Assembly: GCF_023920105.1 (NCBI RefSeq)
Contig: NZ_CP083693.1
Coordinates: 823,001 to 887,000, forward strand
Reading direction: 5' to 3'
From: Bartonella taylorii
GTDB taxonomy: Bacteria > Pseudomonadota > Alphaproteobacteria > Rhizobiales > Rhizobiaceae
DNA: 64,000 bases
Below, in pieces: positions 54,529-64,000 of this stretch (position 1 is its first letter; each line of letters starts with the position of its first letter). Both the position numbers and the translations under genes were made by a program. A model generated the notes under the pieces. The model had not been told where the DNA came from, searched no databases, and worked only from the letters and a program-made list of their open reading frames with translations.

Positions 54529-55353
54529 TTAGTCCTTATTTTGTTTTACTCTATCACCTTCAAATTTAGGTGTACAATAAAAACGTTTTCCTTCTTCTTT
54601 GATAAAATTAACTACATCAATAACAGACTGAGAAGCGGAATAGAAAGAAGCAACATCGTTGACACGCTCTTTAAACGGTTTGCTATGATCAAAAAGCATG
54701 GCAACGGCATGACGTAGTGCATGAATATCCTTACGGTCAAGACCGGCACGTTTCATCCCAATAATATTTAATCCAGCAAGTTTTGCCTGCACACCAACAG
54801 CTGTTCCGTAAGGAATTAGATCGCCAACCAATGCAGATACACCACCAATAAATGCATAATGCCCAATACGAACAAATTGGTGAACAGCGGATCCACCGCC
54901 AATAATAGCACAATCACCAACAGTAACATGCCCCGCAATCATCGCATTATTCGCAAAAGTCACATGATTACCTACATGGCAATCGTGGGCGACATGAGCA
55001 TAACAAAAAAATTGACAATTATCACCAACAATCGTCATTCCTACACTTGAGTCAGAGCCTCTATGCATCGTTACGCCTTCACGAATCGTACAATTTTTAC
55101 CAATAGAAAGCGTTGTATGACCTCCTCTATGTTTATTATTTTGCGGTTCTGCCCCCAAAACTGCATGTGAAAATACTTTACTATTAGCTCCTAACGTTGT
55201 CTTCCCCATTATCACAACATGACTCATCAAACTGCATTCATCACCAATAATAGCATCTGCACTAATATGACAAAACGGTCCAACTCGTACATTCTCACCA
55301 AGCTGCGCTCCCTTCTCCACAAGAGCAGTTGGATGAATTTTTGTACCGGACAT
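54529..55353 (-). CDS. lpxA: UDP-N-acetylglucosamine O-acyltransferase
   Basis: First enzyme of lipid A synthesis, adding a 3-hydroxyacyl chain to UDP-GlcNAc. It has 274 residues. The N-terminal left-handed beta-helix shows hexapeptide repeats from IHPTALVEKGAQLGENV onward. The catalytic His lies in CYAHVAHDCHVGNHV. The C-terminal helical domain starts at about residue 195 (GLNIIGMKRAGLDRKDIHAL). It lies between fabZ and lpxI. Confidence 0.95.
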   Translation of the reverse strand: MSGTKIHPTALVEKGAQLGENVRVGPFCHISADAIIGDECSLMSHVVIMGKTTLGANSKVFSHAVLGAEPQNNKHRGGHTTLSIGKNCTIREGVTMHRGSDSSVGMTIVGDNCQFFCYAHVAHDCHVGNHVTFANNAMIAGHVTVGDCAIIGGGSAVHQFVRIGHYAFIGGVSALVGDLIPYGTAVGVQAKLAGLNIIGMKRAGLDRKDIHALRHAVAMLFDHSKPFKERVNDVASFYSASQSVIDVVNFIKEEGKRFYCTPKFEGDRVKQNKD

Positions 55354-55376
55354 TTTTAAATTCCCATTAATATCGT

Positions 55377-55844
55377 TTACTCTTTTTCAATAATCATCGC
55401 AGCAATTTCCGCTTCAGCGACACGAATATCTTCTACTTTTGCAATACACGAAAAACGCCTCATACCAGATCTCTTTTTTAAAAGCTGAACATGAATCTTT
55501 AGTTGATCGCCAGGCACAACCGGTTTACGAAATTTCGCATTATCAACAGTCATAAGATAAACCAAATTTGTTTGCTTATTCCCTAATTTTAAAAGTGAAA
55601 TTGCTCCCGCTGTTTGCGCCATAGCCTCTAAAATCAAAACCCCAGGCATAACCGGATTCACGGGAAAATGCCCCGTAAAATGTGGCTCATTAATCGTTAT
55701 ATTCTTAATACCAATAGCTTCTTGCTCACCATCAATTTCAACTATACGATCAATCAATAAAAATGGATAACGATGTGGTAATATTGACAGCAATTTTTCA
55801 ATATCTACAGATTCTAAATTTTTAATTTCTCCGGGGTTGATCAT
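55377..55844 (-). CDS. fabZ: 3-hydroxyacyl-[acyl-carrier-protein] dehydratase FabZ
   Basis: Hot-dog-fold dehydratase of fatty acid elongation, supplying acyl-ACP at the lipid A branch point. The frame opens inside lpxD, but the ATG at 55844 lies one base beyond the lpxD stop and has AAGGAG upstream, giving 155 residues. Motifs are [12 protein letters not shown] and the active-site [20 protein letters not shown] with its His and Glu. Confidence 0.95.
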   Translation of the reverse strand: MINPGEIKNLESVDIEKLLSILPHRYPFLLIDRIVEIDGEQEAIGIKNITINEPHFTGHFPVNPVMPGVLILEAMAQTAGAISLLKLGNKQTNLVYLMTVDNAKFRKPVVPGDQLKIHVQLLKKRSGMRRFSCIAKVEDIRVAEAEIAAMIIEKE

Positions 55845-55845
55845 A

Positions 55846-56892
55846 TTAGCGTTTCTCCTTTTTAACTTTGCCAATACTACGCAACGCCGCTACTTCACGA
55901 AACCACTGCTTGAATGGTCGTGCCGGACTTCCTCCCCATTTTTCTCCATCCGGAATATCATTCATAACACCACTACCAGCAGCAATCTGAACACATTTAC
56001 CTATTACGATATGATCCGCTACCCCGACGCTCCCGCCTAGTTGAGACATATCACCTATGGATGTACTTCCAGCAATTCCACATTGAGCAGCAATAAGACA
56101 ATAGCGACCAATCTTCACATTGTGGGCAATCTGTACCAGATTATCAATCTTACTCCCTTCACCAATAATAGTGTCCTCAAATGTCCCACGATCAATAGTT
56201 GTATTTGCACCAATTTCCACACCATCTTCGATGATAACACGGCCAAGCTGTGGAATTTTTTCAATTCCAGAAACACTACCAACATAACCAAAACCATCTT
56301 GCCCAATGCAAACACCAGGATAAAGCTGAACTCTATCACCTATTAAAGAATACTGAACTGTTACCTTGGGGGCAATATAGCAGTCACGCCCAATACGACA
56401 ATTTTCTCCAATAACAGCCGTAGATGAAATAAGAGTCCCTGCACCAATCTCAACATTTCGCCCAATAACAGCTCCCGCTTCTATACATACATCATGTGCA
56501 AACTTAGCACTTGGATGAATATGCGCATGCGGTGAAATTTCTCTCTTTCCAAACCAAGGCATTGGCTTGACAGAATCAGGAAATAAGATGCGACCAATTT
56601 GGGCAAAATCACGCTGCGGTGTAGATGTCACCAAAATTGCCATAGATTCAGGAACTTTAAAAACGATTTCATTCGTACAAAAAACAGCAACAGCAGAACT
56701 TCCTAAGAGAGCATCAGAAAATTTTCGATGCTCCACAAACACAAGAGAACCTTCCACAGCACCCTCAAGCGAAGAAAGAGTATTTATAACTGTGTTAGAA
56801 AACTCTGGATTAAGAAGCTTTGCACCTGTCAACTCTGCAACATTAGCAACCGTCAATCGCCGGGACGGCGTAAAAAAAAATGTATCCGCCAT
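55846..56892 (-). CDS. lpxD: UDP-3-O-acylglucosamine N-acyltransferase
   Basis: Third step of lipid A synthesis. It has about 348 residues from the ATG at 56892; a TTG one codon earlier is less likely. The N-terminal uridine-binding domain (1 to about 105) precedes a left-handed beta-helix of hexapeptide repeats with the catalytic His in [16 protein letters not shown]. The C-terminal [20 protein letters not shown] is typical. It follows bamA after 66 bp. Confidence 0.95.
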   Translation of the reverse strand: MADTFFFTPSRRLTVANVAELTGAKLLNPEFSNTVINTLSSLEGAVEGSLVFVEHRKFSDALLGSSAVAVFCTNEIVFKVPESMAILVTSTPQRDFAQIGRILFPDSVKPMPWFGKREISPHAHIHPSAKFAHDVCIEAGAVIGRNVEIGAGTLISSTAVIGENCRIGRDCYIAPKVTVQYSLIGDRVQLYPGVCIGQDGFGYVGSVSGIEKIPQLGRVIIEDGVEIGANTTIDRGTFEDTIIGEGSKIDNLVQIAHNVKIGRYCLIAAQCGIAGSTSIGDMSQLGGSVGVADHIVIGKCVQIAAGSGVMNDIPDGEKWGGSPARPFKQWFREVAALRSIGKVKKEKR

Positions 56893-56958
56893 CAAAACAC
56901 TTTCTCTCCCAGCTTAACCCATTGTCCTCAAAGCTTTTCCTTCTAAAGAAAATTCAAA

Positions 56959-59355
56959 TCAGAACTTCGTAGAAATACCAAAGTTCAATTTCTGCACACG
57001 ATCACCTAGCTGCTTTTTTATTGGCCAAGCATAATCAAAACGCAGCGGTCCAAATGGCGAATCCCACATCAAACTCACACCTGCAGACGAACGCCATGCG
57101 CTTTTGGTATTTACAACCGGTGCCTCACCCTGAAAAACGGGTTTATAATTATTGCCATAAAGCGTTGCAATATCCGCAAATAAAGCACCGCGCAACCCTA
57201 ATCCCTCAGGCACAACAGGTATAGGAAACTGTACTTCAGCGGTCGCATTCATATAAGTTGTTCCCCCTAAGAAATAAGCTTCACCTTTATTAGAAACTTG
57301 GAGCGGACCTATTCCGTTGTATTTAAACCCTCGGATCATATCAGAATTTGCTTTAAACATATCGAAGATACGAACACCGTCTCGGCCTATTTCGTGGATA
57401 TATCCTCCTCCAAAGGAAAATAAACCAACAAAATCCATCTGTTCAGAAAGCGTCTTGTATAACATCGCTTTACCAGTTGTCTTCAAGAACTTTGCACTCC
57501 CGCCAAGTCCTGCATACTCCTGCAGAACACGCACATACCACCCATCATGTGGGTTTTTCATATCATCGATAGTATTATAGGTCAAACCATAACTAATGGA
57601 TGAACGCTTCCAAGGGCTGTGCTTTGCTGCTTGAACAATTGCGCCAGAATACTTCCCATATAATTCTCTTATGTCAGCCTCTTTACTTAAATCATATTCT
57701 TTACCAAAATCATATTCTTCCTGTACATAAGAATAAGCTAAATTAGCAGATAATTGATCATTAATAGGCATCGCAAACCGAAGTGATCCACCTGTCTGTC
57801 GGACATCATATGCTTTATCAGCACGGTAAGTACTACGGAAAATATCAACACCCGCAGATAAACGATAACCTAAAAAATAAGGATCAACAAACGACAAATT
57901 GTAATTACGGGATTTTTCTTGCCCAGCACCCAGTCCCAAACGAACATACTGACCACGCCCTCCAAGATTACGTTCGGTAACAGATACCTCAAGCGACATA
58001 CCAGGGCTTGTACCACCCGTTGTATATCCTCCAGACAAAGAAAGATCTCCTGTCGAAGATTCAACGACATCTATAACTAAAGTAACCTGATCAGACTGAT
58101 CTGTGGGAGCCATTGAAATATTAACGGCTTTGAAAAAGCCTAAACTTTCTAAACGACGCTTTGCCCTCTGCACTAAGGTTTGATTGTAAGCATCCCCCTC
58201 ATTTAAATCAAGCTCACGACGAATAACATAATCACGAGTCTTTTCATTGCCGCGTATTTCAATGCGCTGAATATAAGCTCGCGGACCTTGTTCAATGTTA
58301 TACAAAATTGAAATTGTATGATTCGCCAAATCGCGATTTCCTCGTGGCTCAATTTTAGCAAAAGCATATCCCGAATCAGCAATTCTATTATTGATAATTG
58401 CAACAGACTGTTCGATACTTTCTGCGTTGTAAATGTCACCTGATCGAGTTTTAAGAATCCCTTTTAAAGATTGAACATCAATCCCATCAATATCGCTTTC
58501 AACTTGAATATCACTAATTTTATAGCGCACACCTTCATCAAGAACAAAATAAATTTTATATGTATTACTCGCTTCATCAAAAGTTGCTTTAGAGGAAACA
58601 ACACGAAAATCTGCATAACCACGATTATAATAAAAGCGACGTAGAGCTTCTTCATCAGCAGCCAAACGCTCTTCACTATAAACATCCCCGCCCAACAACA
58701 ATGAAAATATTCCTGAAGGCTTTGTTGAAATCACATCACGCAGACGGCGGCTTCCAAAAGCATGATTCCCCTTAAAAATGATATCATTAATCTTTGTCTT
58801 CCGGCCTTCAACAACATTGAATACCACATTTACGCGTCCTTTTCCTAAGTTAATAGTCTGAACGGTAACAGCGACATTATTACGACCAACTGTTTTATAA
58901 GCTTCACGAATCGTATTAATATCTGCTGAAAGCTTCGCAGAATTGAAAGGCTCATTTGGTTTTAAAGAAATGAACCGTTTAAGATCAGGATCCTTAAAAG
59001 ATTTATTTCCCTGAAACAATACCTGATTGACTACCTCATATTCTTTGACGAACACAACTAACTTATTGCTAACCTGATTTATTTTAACGTCATAAAATAA
59101 GCCTAATCCGAAAAGACGCTTCACCGCAGCATCGACATCCCCACTGGAAAAACTCTGTCCAGCTTTAATACCTATATTGTCGCGCACCACCTGAGCACTT
59201 ACAAACTTATTTCCACGAACCTCAATAGAATGGACCACAGACGCTTGCACTTCTCCAAGCATCGCAATTGACATAAAAGCTGTTGTTGGAGCAACTACTC
59301 CCATACCTAACACTAACACAGATGCTACATTTAAAAACTTCGAATTTGTAGTCAT
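56959..59355 (-). CDS. bamA: Outer membrane protein assembly factor BamA
   Basis: Central protein of the machine that inserts beta-barrel proteins into the outer membrane. It has 798 residues. The signal peptide is about 1-35. POTRA repeats run to about residue 380 (visible starts VHSIEVRGNKFV, VVNQVLFQGNKSF, KINDIIFKGNHAFG, KISDIQVE and IQRIEIRGNEKTRD). A 16-strand barrel then ends in the C-terminal FGISTKF with terminal Phe. Strand segments such as VSVTERNLGGRGQ and the MIRGFKYNGIGP loop with its RGF motif are conserved. It follows rseP, as in most proteobacteria. Confidence 0.95.
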   Translation of the reverse strand: MTTNSKFLNVASVLVLGMGVVAPTTAFMSIAMLGEVQASVVHSIEVRGNKFVSAQVVRDNIGIKAGQSFSSGDVDAAVKRLFGLGLFYDVKINQVSNKLVVFVKEYEVVNQVLFQGNKSFKDPDLKRFISLKPNEPFNSAKLSADINTIREAYKTVGRNNVAVTVQTINLGKGRVNVVFNVVEGRKTKINDIIFKGNHAFGSRRLRDVISTKPSGIFSLLLGGDVYSEERLAADEEALRRFYYNRGYADFRVVSSKATFDEASNTYKIYFVLDEGVRYKISDIQVESDIDGIDVQSLKGILKTRSGDIYNAESIEQSVAIINNRIADSGYAFAKIEPRGNRDLANHTISILYNIEQGPRAYIQRIEIRGNEKTRDYVIRRELDLNEGDAYNQTLVQRAKRRLESLGFFKAVNISMAPTDQSDQVTLVIDVVESSTGDLSLSGGYTTGGTSPGMSLEVSVTERNLGGRGQYVRLGLGAGQEKSRNYNLSFVDPYFLGYRLSAGVDIFRSTYRADKAYDVRQTGGSLRFAMPINDQLSANLAYSYVQEEYDFGKEYDLSKEADIRELYGKYSGAIVQAAKHSPWKRSSISYGLTYNTIDDMKNPHDGWYVRVLQEYAGLGGSAKFLKTTGKAMLYKTLSEQMDFVGLFSFGGGYIHEIGRDGVRIFDMFKANSDMIRGFKYNGIGPLQVSNKGEAYFLGGTTYMNATAEVQFPIPVVPEGLGLRGALFADIATLYGNNYKPVFQGEAPVVNTKSAWRSSAGVSLMWDSPFGPLRFDYAWPIKKQLGDRVQKLNFGISTKF

Positions 59356-59557
59356 TGGCTTTTTTTACCTTATCTTATTTCTTGGACACGATGCCTCAAA
59401 AGCTAACTGCCATAACAACTCTTTTATAGCGAGACTTTCCATTCCTTAATTACTCATTATAGCACACAACGCCACAACATTTTGTGGACATGGTAAACGA
59501 CCTTTAATCCATTCTTTCTACTATTACCCAATTTATAAAGTGTTTTCTATAATTTAA

Positions 59558-60706
59558 TTAGCTAAACCAACAAAAATAATCATTAAAGAACGCGAAAATG
59601 ATAAAGAGGAAAACAATGAAAAAGCCTAAGCGAAAAACAATTTCTTGAATTTTAGCCGATATTGGCCTCCTAGTAAGAGCCTCAATAACGTGAAATAATA
59701 AATGCCCACCGTCAAGCGGCGGAATCGGGAAAAGATTAATAAGCCCAATACTTATGGAAAGAAAAGCTGCAAAATTCAACAAGGATATAAAACCTGTTTC
59801 ACTCACTTTCCAAGCAATTTTAACGGTTTTAGAAGGTCCACTTAGCCGGCAATAATCTTCTTTCCCTCCTATTAAACGACTTATAAAAAGAATTGTCTGG
59901 GTGATAATAAATGTAGCGCGTTCTGACGCTTTTCTTACAGCTCCGCCAAAACCATAGCGAATATGTTTTACATAAGCTGGATCTAAACGTGCAGAATTAT
60001 TTGGATCGACAGGAACACTGACACCTATCATGCCACTTTGAATTCTATTACCAAATCCGTCATCTCGTTCAATCACTTTTGGTGTAATCACCGTCGTAAA
60101 TATTCGGCCCATGCGCTCCATTTTAAATTCTATAGGATTTCTCCCATGAAAAGTCACATAGTTCATCAAGTCTTCAAAACTTTCAACCGGTCGACCATCC
60201 ATTTCAACGAAACGATCACCCAATGCTAAACCAGACTGAATAGCAGGAGAGTCTTTTACCAAAGAACCAACAACAGGTTCAATAGCTACACGACCATAAA
60301 CAAAGAAAAAAAATGTTAAAATAACAACGGTAAAAAGGACATTGAATGAGGGACCAGCGAAAACCGTTGCTGCTTTTTTCCAAGCATGCGCATTAGTAAA
60401 TGAGCCGTCAACTATTGGAAATGATTGGGATGATAGTACACCTGCTTCTCCTTCATCCCCAATAAACTTTACATACCCTCCCAAAGGAATAAGCGCTAAA
60501 CGCCACTGGGTACCATGCTTATCTGTGTAACCGAATATTTGTGGCCCGAACCCAAGCGAAAAAACCGACGCTTTAATACCACACCACCGCCCAATGAGAT
60601 AATGCCCAGCTTCGTGCACAAAAATGATAATCATAACGACGAAAAGAACACTCAAACTTCTCAAAAGCAAGTCGCCTACAGCGATTATATAATTCAAAAA
60701 ATCCAA
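59558..60706 (-). CDS. rseP: Site-2-type zinc metalloprotease RseP
   Basis: Intramembrane protease that cleaves anti-sigma factors and remnant signal peptides. It has 382 residues. The zinc site HEAGHYLIGRW lies in the first helix, the PDZ domain is at about 130-210 with SGLALGDRFVEMDGRPV, and the third metal ligand is in FPIPPLDGGHL. There is one PDZ domain where E. coli has two, usual for alphaproteobacteria. The start is TTG (60706), supported by GGGAGA at seven bases. It begins 15 bases after cdsA ends; dxr, often found between them in rhizobia, is absent. Confidence 0.94.
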   Translation of the reverse strand: MDFLNYIIAVGDLLLRSLSVLFVVMIIIFVHEAGHYLIGRWCGIKASVFSLGFGPQIFGYTDKHGTQWRLALIPLGGYVKFIGDEGEAGVLSSQSFPIVDGSFTNAHAWKKAATVFAGPSFNVLFTVVILTFFFFVYGRVAIEPVVGSLVKDSPAIQSGLALGDRFVEMDGRPVESFEDLMNYVTFHGRNPIEFKMERMGRIFTTVITPKVIERDDGFGNRIQSGMIGVSVPVDPNNSARLDPAYVKHIRYGFGGAVRKASERATFIITQTILFISRLIGGKEDYCRLSGPSKTVKIAWKVSETGFISLLNFAAFLSISIGLINLFPIPPLDGGHLLFHVIEALTRRPISAKIQEIVFRLGFFIVFLFIIFAFFNDYFCWFS

Positions 60707-60721
60707 GATATCTTCTCCCGA

Positions 60722-61549
60722 TCAAACCATGCGAAAAAGATTAAAAGGTGTATCCATATCAGACATAAATGAACCAATTAAATAGAGAAGAAAAGCAGCT
60801 CCTACCAATCCATCCATACGATCCATAAATCCACCGTGTCCTGGCAATAAAGAACTAGAATCTTTAACAGAAAAATGCCTTTTTAGCCACGATTGCCCCA
60901 AATCACTCAATTGTGAGAAAATTGATAAAATAAGAGCAAGGAATAACATAAAAGAACTGGTTAAATTTATATCAAAAAATTGAAACGCAACCAATAAACC
61001 ACCAGAAACTCCAACAAATGTACCACCAATCGCCCCCGACCATGTTTTATTAGGAGAAAATTTTGGTGCTAATTTAGGACCACCAAACACGCGTCCACTA
61101 AAATATCCAGCAATATCTGTTCCCCACACTATAGCAAATAAGAAGATAACAACTCTGAACCCTAAGGTTTCATGCCCGCGTAAAAAGGATAAAGCCACGA
61201 CTGGAACAGATGTATATAAAAAACCAAAAAAAACCCAACCGCTCTTTTGCATAGGACCAATAGCTAATACTGCTGCCAAAATTACCAAAACACAAAAAAC
61301 CAGTGAAGCAGGTATATCTGATACCAAAAAAAAGCCAAACACCAAATAAAAAATACTCGCTAATATTTTTTGTGAAACACGCCACTTCTCTTTAGTGATA
61401 CTAATCCATTCATAAAGAATAAAACCGCCAATAACCCATACAAACAAAAAAAAGACAGTTCCTCCAAACCATGTTAAACATAAAGCAATAATGCCAAAAA
61501 CAAAAGCTGTCAGAATACGATAAACAAGATTAGACAAAATAATATCCAA
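60722..61549 (-). CDS. cdsA: Phosphatidate cytidylyltransferase
   Basis: Makes CDP-diacylglycerol for phospholipid synthesis in the inner membrane. It has 275 residues and about seven hydrophobic helices. The family signature is visible as KFSPNKTWSGAIGGTFVG followed by SDLGQSWLKRHFSVKDSSSLLPGHGGFMDRMDG (here split for clarity: SDLGQSWLKRH, then KDSSSLLPGHGG and FMDRMDG). The only start reaching full length is a TTG at 61549 without a clear ribosome site, or a second TTG five codons later. It probably once depended on coupling to the upstream uppS, which is now decayed. Confidence 0.92.
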   Translation of the reverse strand: MDIILSNLVYRILTAFVFGIIALCLTWFGGTVFFLFVWVIGGFILYEWISITKEKWRVSQKILASIFYLVFGFFLVSDIPASLVFCVLVILAAVLAIGPMQKSGWVFFGFLYTSVPVVALSFLRGHETLGFRVVIFLFAIVWGTDIAGYFSGRVFGGPKLAPKFSPNKTWSGAIGGTFVGVSGGLLVAFQFFDINLTSSFMLFLALILSIFSQLSDLGQSWLKRHFSVKDSSSLLPGHGGFMDRMDGLVGAAFLLYLIGSFMSDMDTPFNLFRMV

Positions 61550-61654
61550 ACAATATAAATAGAAAATATAAGCTCAAGAATTAACGCAAACAAAGAAATT
61601 TCCTACGCAGTATTTTTATATCCATACCTTTGCAAACTTTTTTAGAATTTATCA

Positions 61655-62250
61655 TAAGTTATCCAGTATACCAAGATAGCGCTTGTGAAATCAATAATCA
61701 GAAAAAATAGCTAAAAGTCTACGTATCAAGGTTAATCCTAAAATATATTTCCAAATATTCTATCAACCTTAAAAGCGAGAAAGCTGCTATTCACGACCTA
61801 TGTAAATTATGAAATCGAGATCTGATATTTGCTTCGTATAAAAGTAATGTTCTACTAAAATATCAGTCATCTAGAAATAAATTGGTAAAACAACGACCGT
61901 CTGTCCCATCCCACTACATCTTTCATAATGGAAAGTGAGAGCAAAACTAAAGCATTATCCTTCAAGCCATATTTCTCCCCAAACATCTACCATGGAATAT
62001 TTGAATGATCCCCAATAATGAAAATATTTTTATCATGCAACTTAACAAAAAACCTCCACTATCCTGTTAAATAACTTACTCCAACAGGAAGCTTCATCCA
62101 AAGCGTAGATAAAGACAATCTAAAAAATGTCCACCACTTCAAATCAATATTATTTTTACAGTATAGAATTGCAAAAAACGCATCTCCCCCCTACCTCATA
62201 TGCTATTATCAATAGCACACATAACCTCCATCTTTTTCCCATAAAAATGT
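61655..62250 (-). pseudogene. uppS: Decayed undecaprenyl diphosphate synthase gene
   Basis: The 735-bp gap between frr and cdsA has no open frame, yet the minus strand translates in pieces into UppS. Near 62240 one frame reads IFMGKRWR, matching the IIMDGN-x-RWA substrate motif. From 62160 to 61921 a single frame, broken only by TAG at 62059 and 61987, reads TFFRLSLSTLWMKLPVGVSY, then WRFFVKLHDKNIFIIGDHSN, corresponding to the LTLFAFSSENW...V-SYL...IR-IGD region. From 61861 another frame reads EHYFYTKQISDLDFIIYIGR then E-stop-QLSRF, matching the DLLIRT-GE-RxSNF motif. Position and size also fit uppS. Multiple stops and shifts make function impossible. Confidence 0.85.
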
Positions 62251-62284
62251 TATATGATATTCTTTTACTAGAATCAAAATCGCC

Positions 62285-62845
62285 TTAAACGTGCATAATC
62301 TCAGATTCTTTCACAGCCAAAATCTTATCAATATCAGCAATAGTCTCATCCGTGAGTTTTTGAATTTTCTCAGATAAGCCATGTGCTTCATCTTGACCAA
62401 TTTCACCTTCTTTTTCTAATTTTTTTAAATTATCCATGCCATCTCGGCGAACATGGCGGGTAGCAATACGCGCTTGTTCTGCATATTGATGTGCAATCTT
62501 TACAAGTTCTTTACGGCGCTCTTCATTTAATTCGGGTAAAGGAATACGTAAATTCATACCATCTGTGATAGGATTCAATCCAAGACCAGAGTCGCGAATA
62601 GCACGCTCTACAGCTCCTACCATCGTTTTATCCCACACTGAAACTGAAAGCATCCGTGGTTCAGGAACAGAAATATTTGCAACCTGATTTATATGTACAA
62701 CAGAACCATAAGCCTCAACTGTTAACGGTTCTAATAAACTGGTTGAGGCGCGCCCTGTCCGCAAACCACCTAATTCATGTTTAAAAGCGGAAATAGCACC
62801 ATCCATGCGACGTTTCAGATCATCCATAATCGATGTAATACTCAT
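62285..62845 (-). CDS. frr: Ribosome recycling factor
   Basis: Splits post-termination ribosomes together with EF-G. It has 186 residues, the universal size. Family stretches are [57 protein letters not shown] and RRELV-type [26 protein letters not shown]. It lies 31 bp downstream of pyrH on the same strand and is followed by the uppS relic. Confidence 0.96.
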   Translation of the reverse strand: MSITSIMDDLKRRMDGAISAFKHELGGLRTGRASTSLLEPLTVEAYGSVVHINQVANISVPEPRMLSVSVWDKTMVGAVERAIRDSGLGLNPITDGMNLRIPLPELNEERRKELVKIAHQYAEQARIATRHVRRDGMDNLKKLEKEGEIGQDEAHGLSEKIQKLTDETIADIDKILAVKESEIMHV

Positions 62846-62876
62846 ATCTCTGTCTCCTTCAATTACACCTTGAAGC

Positions 62877-63602
62877 TTATCCTTTTTCTGATACTATTGT
62901 AAACCGTCCCGTGCCATTTAATACCTTTGCTAAACCACCTTTTTCATGAATGGAATATACAATAATTGGTACATTGTTCTCACGTGCTAAAGTAACCGCT
63001 GTTGTATCCATAACGGACAACCCCCATTGCAAAATCTCCACATGTGTTAACTGGTCAAAACGCTTAGCTGTAGGGTCTATCTTTGGATCTGCAGAATAAA
63101 TACCATCGACCTGCGTTCCCTTCAGAAGAACATCTGCACCAATTTCTGCTGCACGTAAAGTAGCGGCAGAGTCAGTGGTAAAAAAAGGATTACCCGTACC
63201 CCCAGCAAAAATAACGACTTTTCCTTGGTTCATATAACCTATTGCTTTACGCTGTGAGAAGCTCTCACAAATTTGTGGCATAGCAATCGCAGATAATACT
63301 ACCGTTTCAACCCCTAATTTTGTCAACGATGTTCGCAACGCCAAAGAATTAATAGCAGTTGCAAGCATTCCCATGTGATCACCTGTCACACGATCTCCAC
63401 CATGCGAAGCAACAGCAACTCCACGAAAAATATTTCCCCCGCCTATAACAATAGCAACTTCTACCCCCATCGCCCGCGCTTCAGCAATATCAGCAGCAAT
63501 ACGATCTGCAACGGAAACATCAATTCCAAAGCTTTGCCCTCCCATAAGGGCCTCACCAGAAACCTTTAAAAGAATACGTTTATACTGTAGCGCTAATGTC
63601 AT
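62877..63602 (-). CDS. pyrH: UMP kinase
   Basis: Phosphorylates UMP to UDP in pyrimidine synthesis. The open frame starts at 63689, but the ATG at 63602 ([19 protein letters not shown]) with GGGAG upstream gives 241 residues, the family size. Motifs are [36 protein letters not shown] and [16 protein letters not shown]. It follows tsf after 157 bp. Confidence 0.95.
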   Translation of the reverse strand: MTLALQYKRILLKVSGEALMGGQSFGIDVSVADRIAADIAEARAMGVEVAIVIGGGNIFRGVAVASHGGDRVTGDHMGMLATAINSLALRTSLTKLGVETVVLSAIAMPQICESFSQRKAIGYMNQGKVVIFAGGTGNPFFTTDSAATLRAAEIGADVLLKGTQVDGIYSADPKIDPTAKRFDQLTHVEILQWGLSVMDTTAVTLARENNVPIIVYSIHEKGGLAKVLNGTGRFTIVSEKG

Positions 63603-63759
63603 TGATAATCTCCCAAAAAGCACATTTACTTTTTGCTTTTGACACACCAAGGACACCACTTTATCACGTGACACCCTTTCAATAATCACACTTTCTCCTA
63701 TCAGCGATTGTATAAATCAATGGTGTGATTCTAAATCTCTGACAATAATCTACAAATAG

Positions 63760-64000
63760 CTACCCTTTTGCAGCCGCTGCAACCTCTGCAGCAAAATCAG
63801 AATTTTCTTTCTCAACACCTTCTCCTAGCGCAAAACGAATAAAACCTGTGATTTTTGCCGGCGCACCAATGGATTTTTCAGCATCCTTTAAAGCCGCTTC
63901 AACAGTTACATCAGGATTCATAACAAAAGCCTGAGAAAGCAAAACAACCTCTTCGAAAAACTTACGCATACGCCCTTCCACCATTTTTTCAATGATATTT
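63760..64000 (-). CDS. tsf: Elongation factor Ts (5' part outside window)
   Basis: Nucleotide exchange factor for EF-Tu. Only the C-terminal about 80 residues are in the window; the frame is open through the right edge. The segments [20 protein letters not shown] and [20 protein letters not shown] are the conserved C-terminal signature (the usual form is EGRLKKFFEE-x-VLLEQ). The gene order tsf-pyrH-frr is standard. Confidence 0.93.
   Translation of the reverse strand, partial: NIIEKMVEGRMRKFFEEVVLLSQAFVMNPDVTVEAALKDAEKSIGAPAKITGFIRFALGEGVEKENSDFAAEVAAAAKG

Overview
The window reads as a chromosomal segment of a small-genome, AT-rich alphaproteobacterium of the Hyphomicrobiales. It most likely comes from Bartonella. 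The evidence is the rhizobial gene order (tsf-pyrH-frr-cdsA-rseP-bamA-lpxD-fabZ-lpxA-lpxI-lpxB, and nuoA-N-birA-rnj-proS-lolC-lolD), the low GC, the long AT-rich spacers and the many decayed genes. The genus is inferred from gene content and order; no database search was possible.

Layout. (1) 1-24.4 kb, all on the minus strand: a long co-directional run headed by the complete 14-subunit respiratory complex I operon (nuoA to nuoN), then biotin ligase, RNase J, prolyl-tRNA synthetase, the LolCD lipoprotein exporter, SdhE and mfd (cut by the left edge). (2) 24.6-31.7 kb: a sparse, AT-rich accessory stretch bounded by tRNA genes (Asp and Val on the left, Arg on the right). It holds an amino-acid permease, histidine ammonia-lyase, one or two small orphan ORFs and at least two gene relics (an XRE-type regulator and a GHKL-type ATPase). 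(3) 31.9-46.2 kb: metabolic and information genes, namely NAD kinase, a DEAD-box helicase, the nadE-gltX pair, class II DAHP synthase, glutathione reductase, a DUF2059 exported protein, ribose-5-phosphate isomerase, comEC and a second gltX. (4) 46.4-52.5 kb: citrate synthase, then a polar amino-acid ABC importer whose substrate-binding protein gene is tandemly duplicated. (5) 52.5-64 kb, minus strand: the lipid A / outer-membrane biogenesis cluster (lpxB, lpxI, lpxA, fabZ, lpxD, bamA, rseP, cdsA), then frr, pyrH and tsf (cut by the right edge).

The most interesting signal lies in 61.6-62.25 kb. The slot between frr and cdsA, where undecaprenyl diphosphate synthase (uppS) normally sits, holds no open frame, but the minus strand still translates in pieces into recognisable UppS sequence broken by stops and frameshifts. 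The dxr slot between cdsA and rseP is also empty. The isoprenoid-carrier genes of this cluster have therefore been lost or relocated, while the surrounding envelope genes remain intact. I found no CRISPR array, no insertion sequence and no intact prophage.
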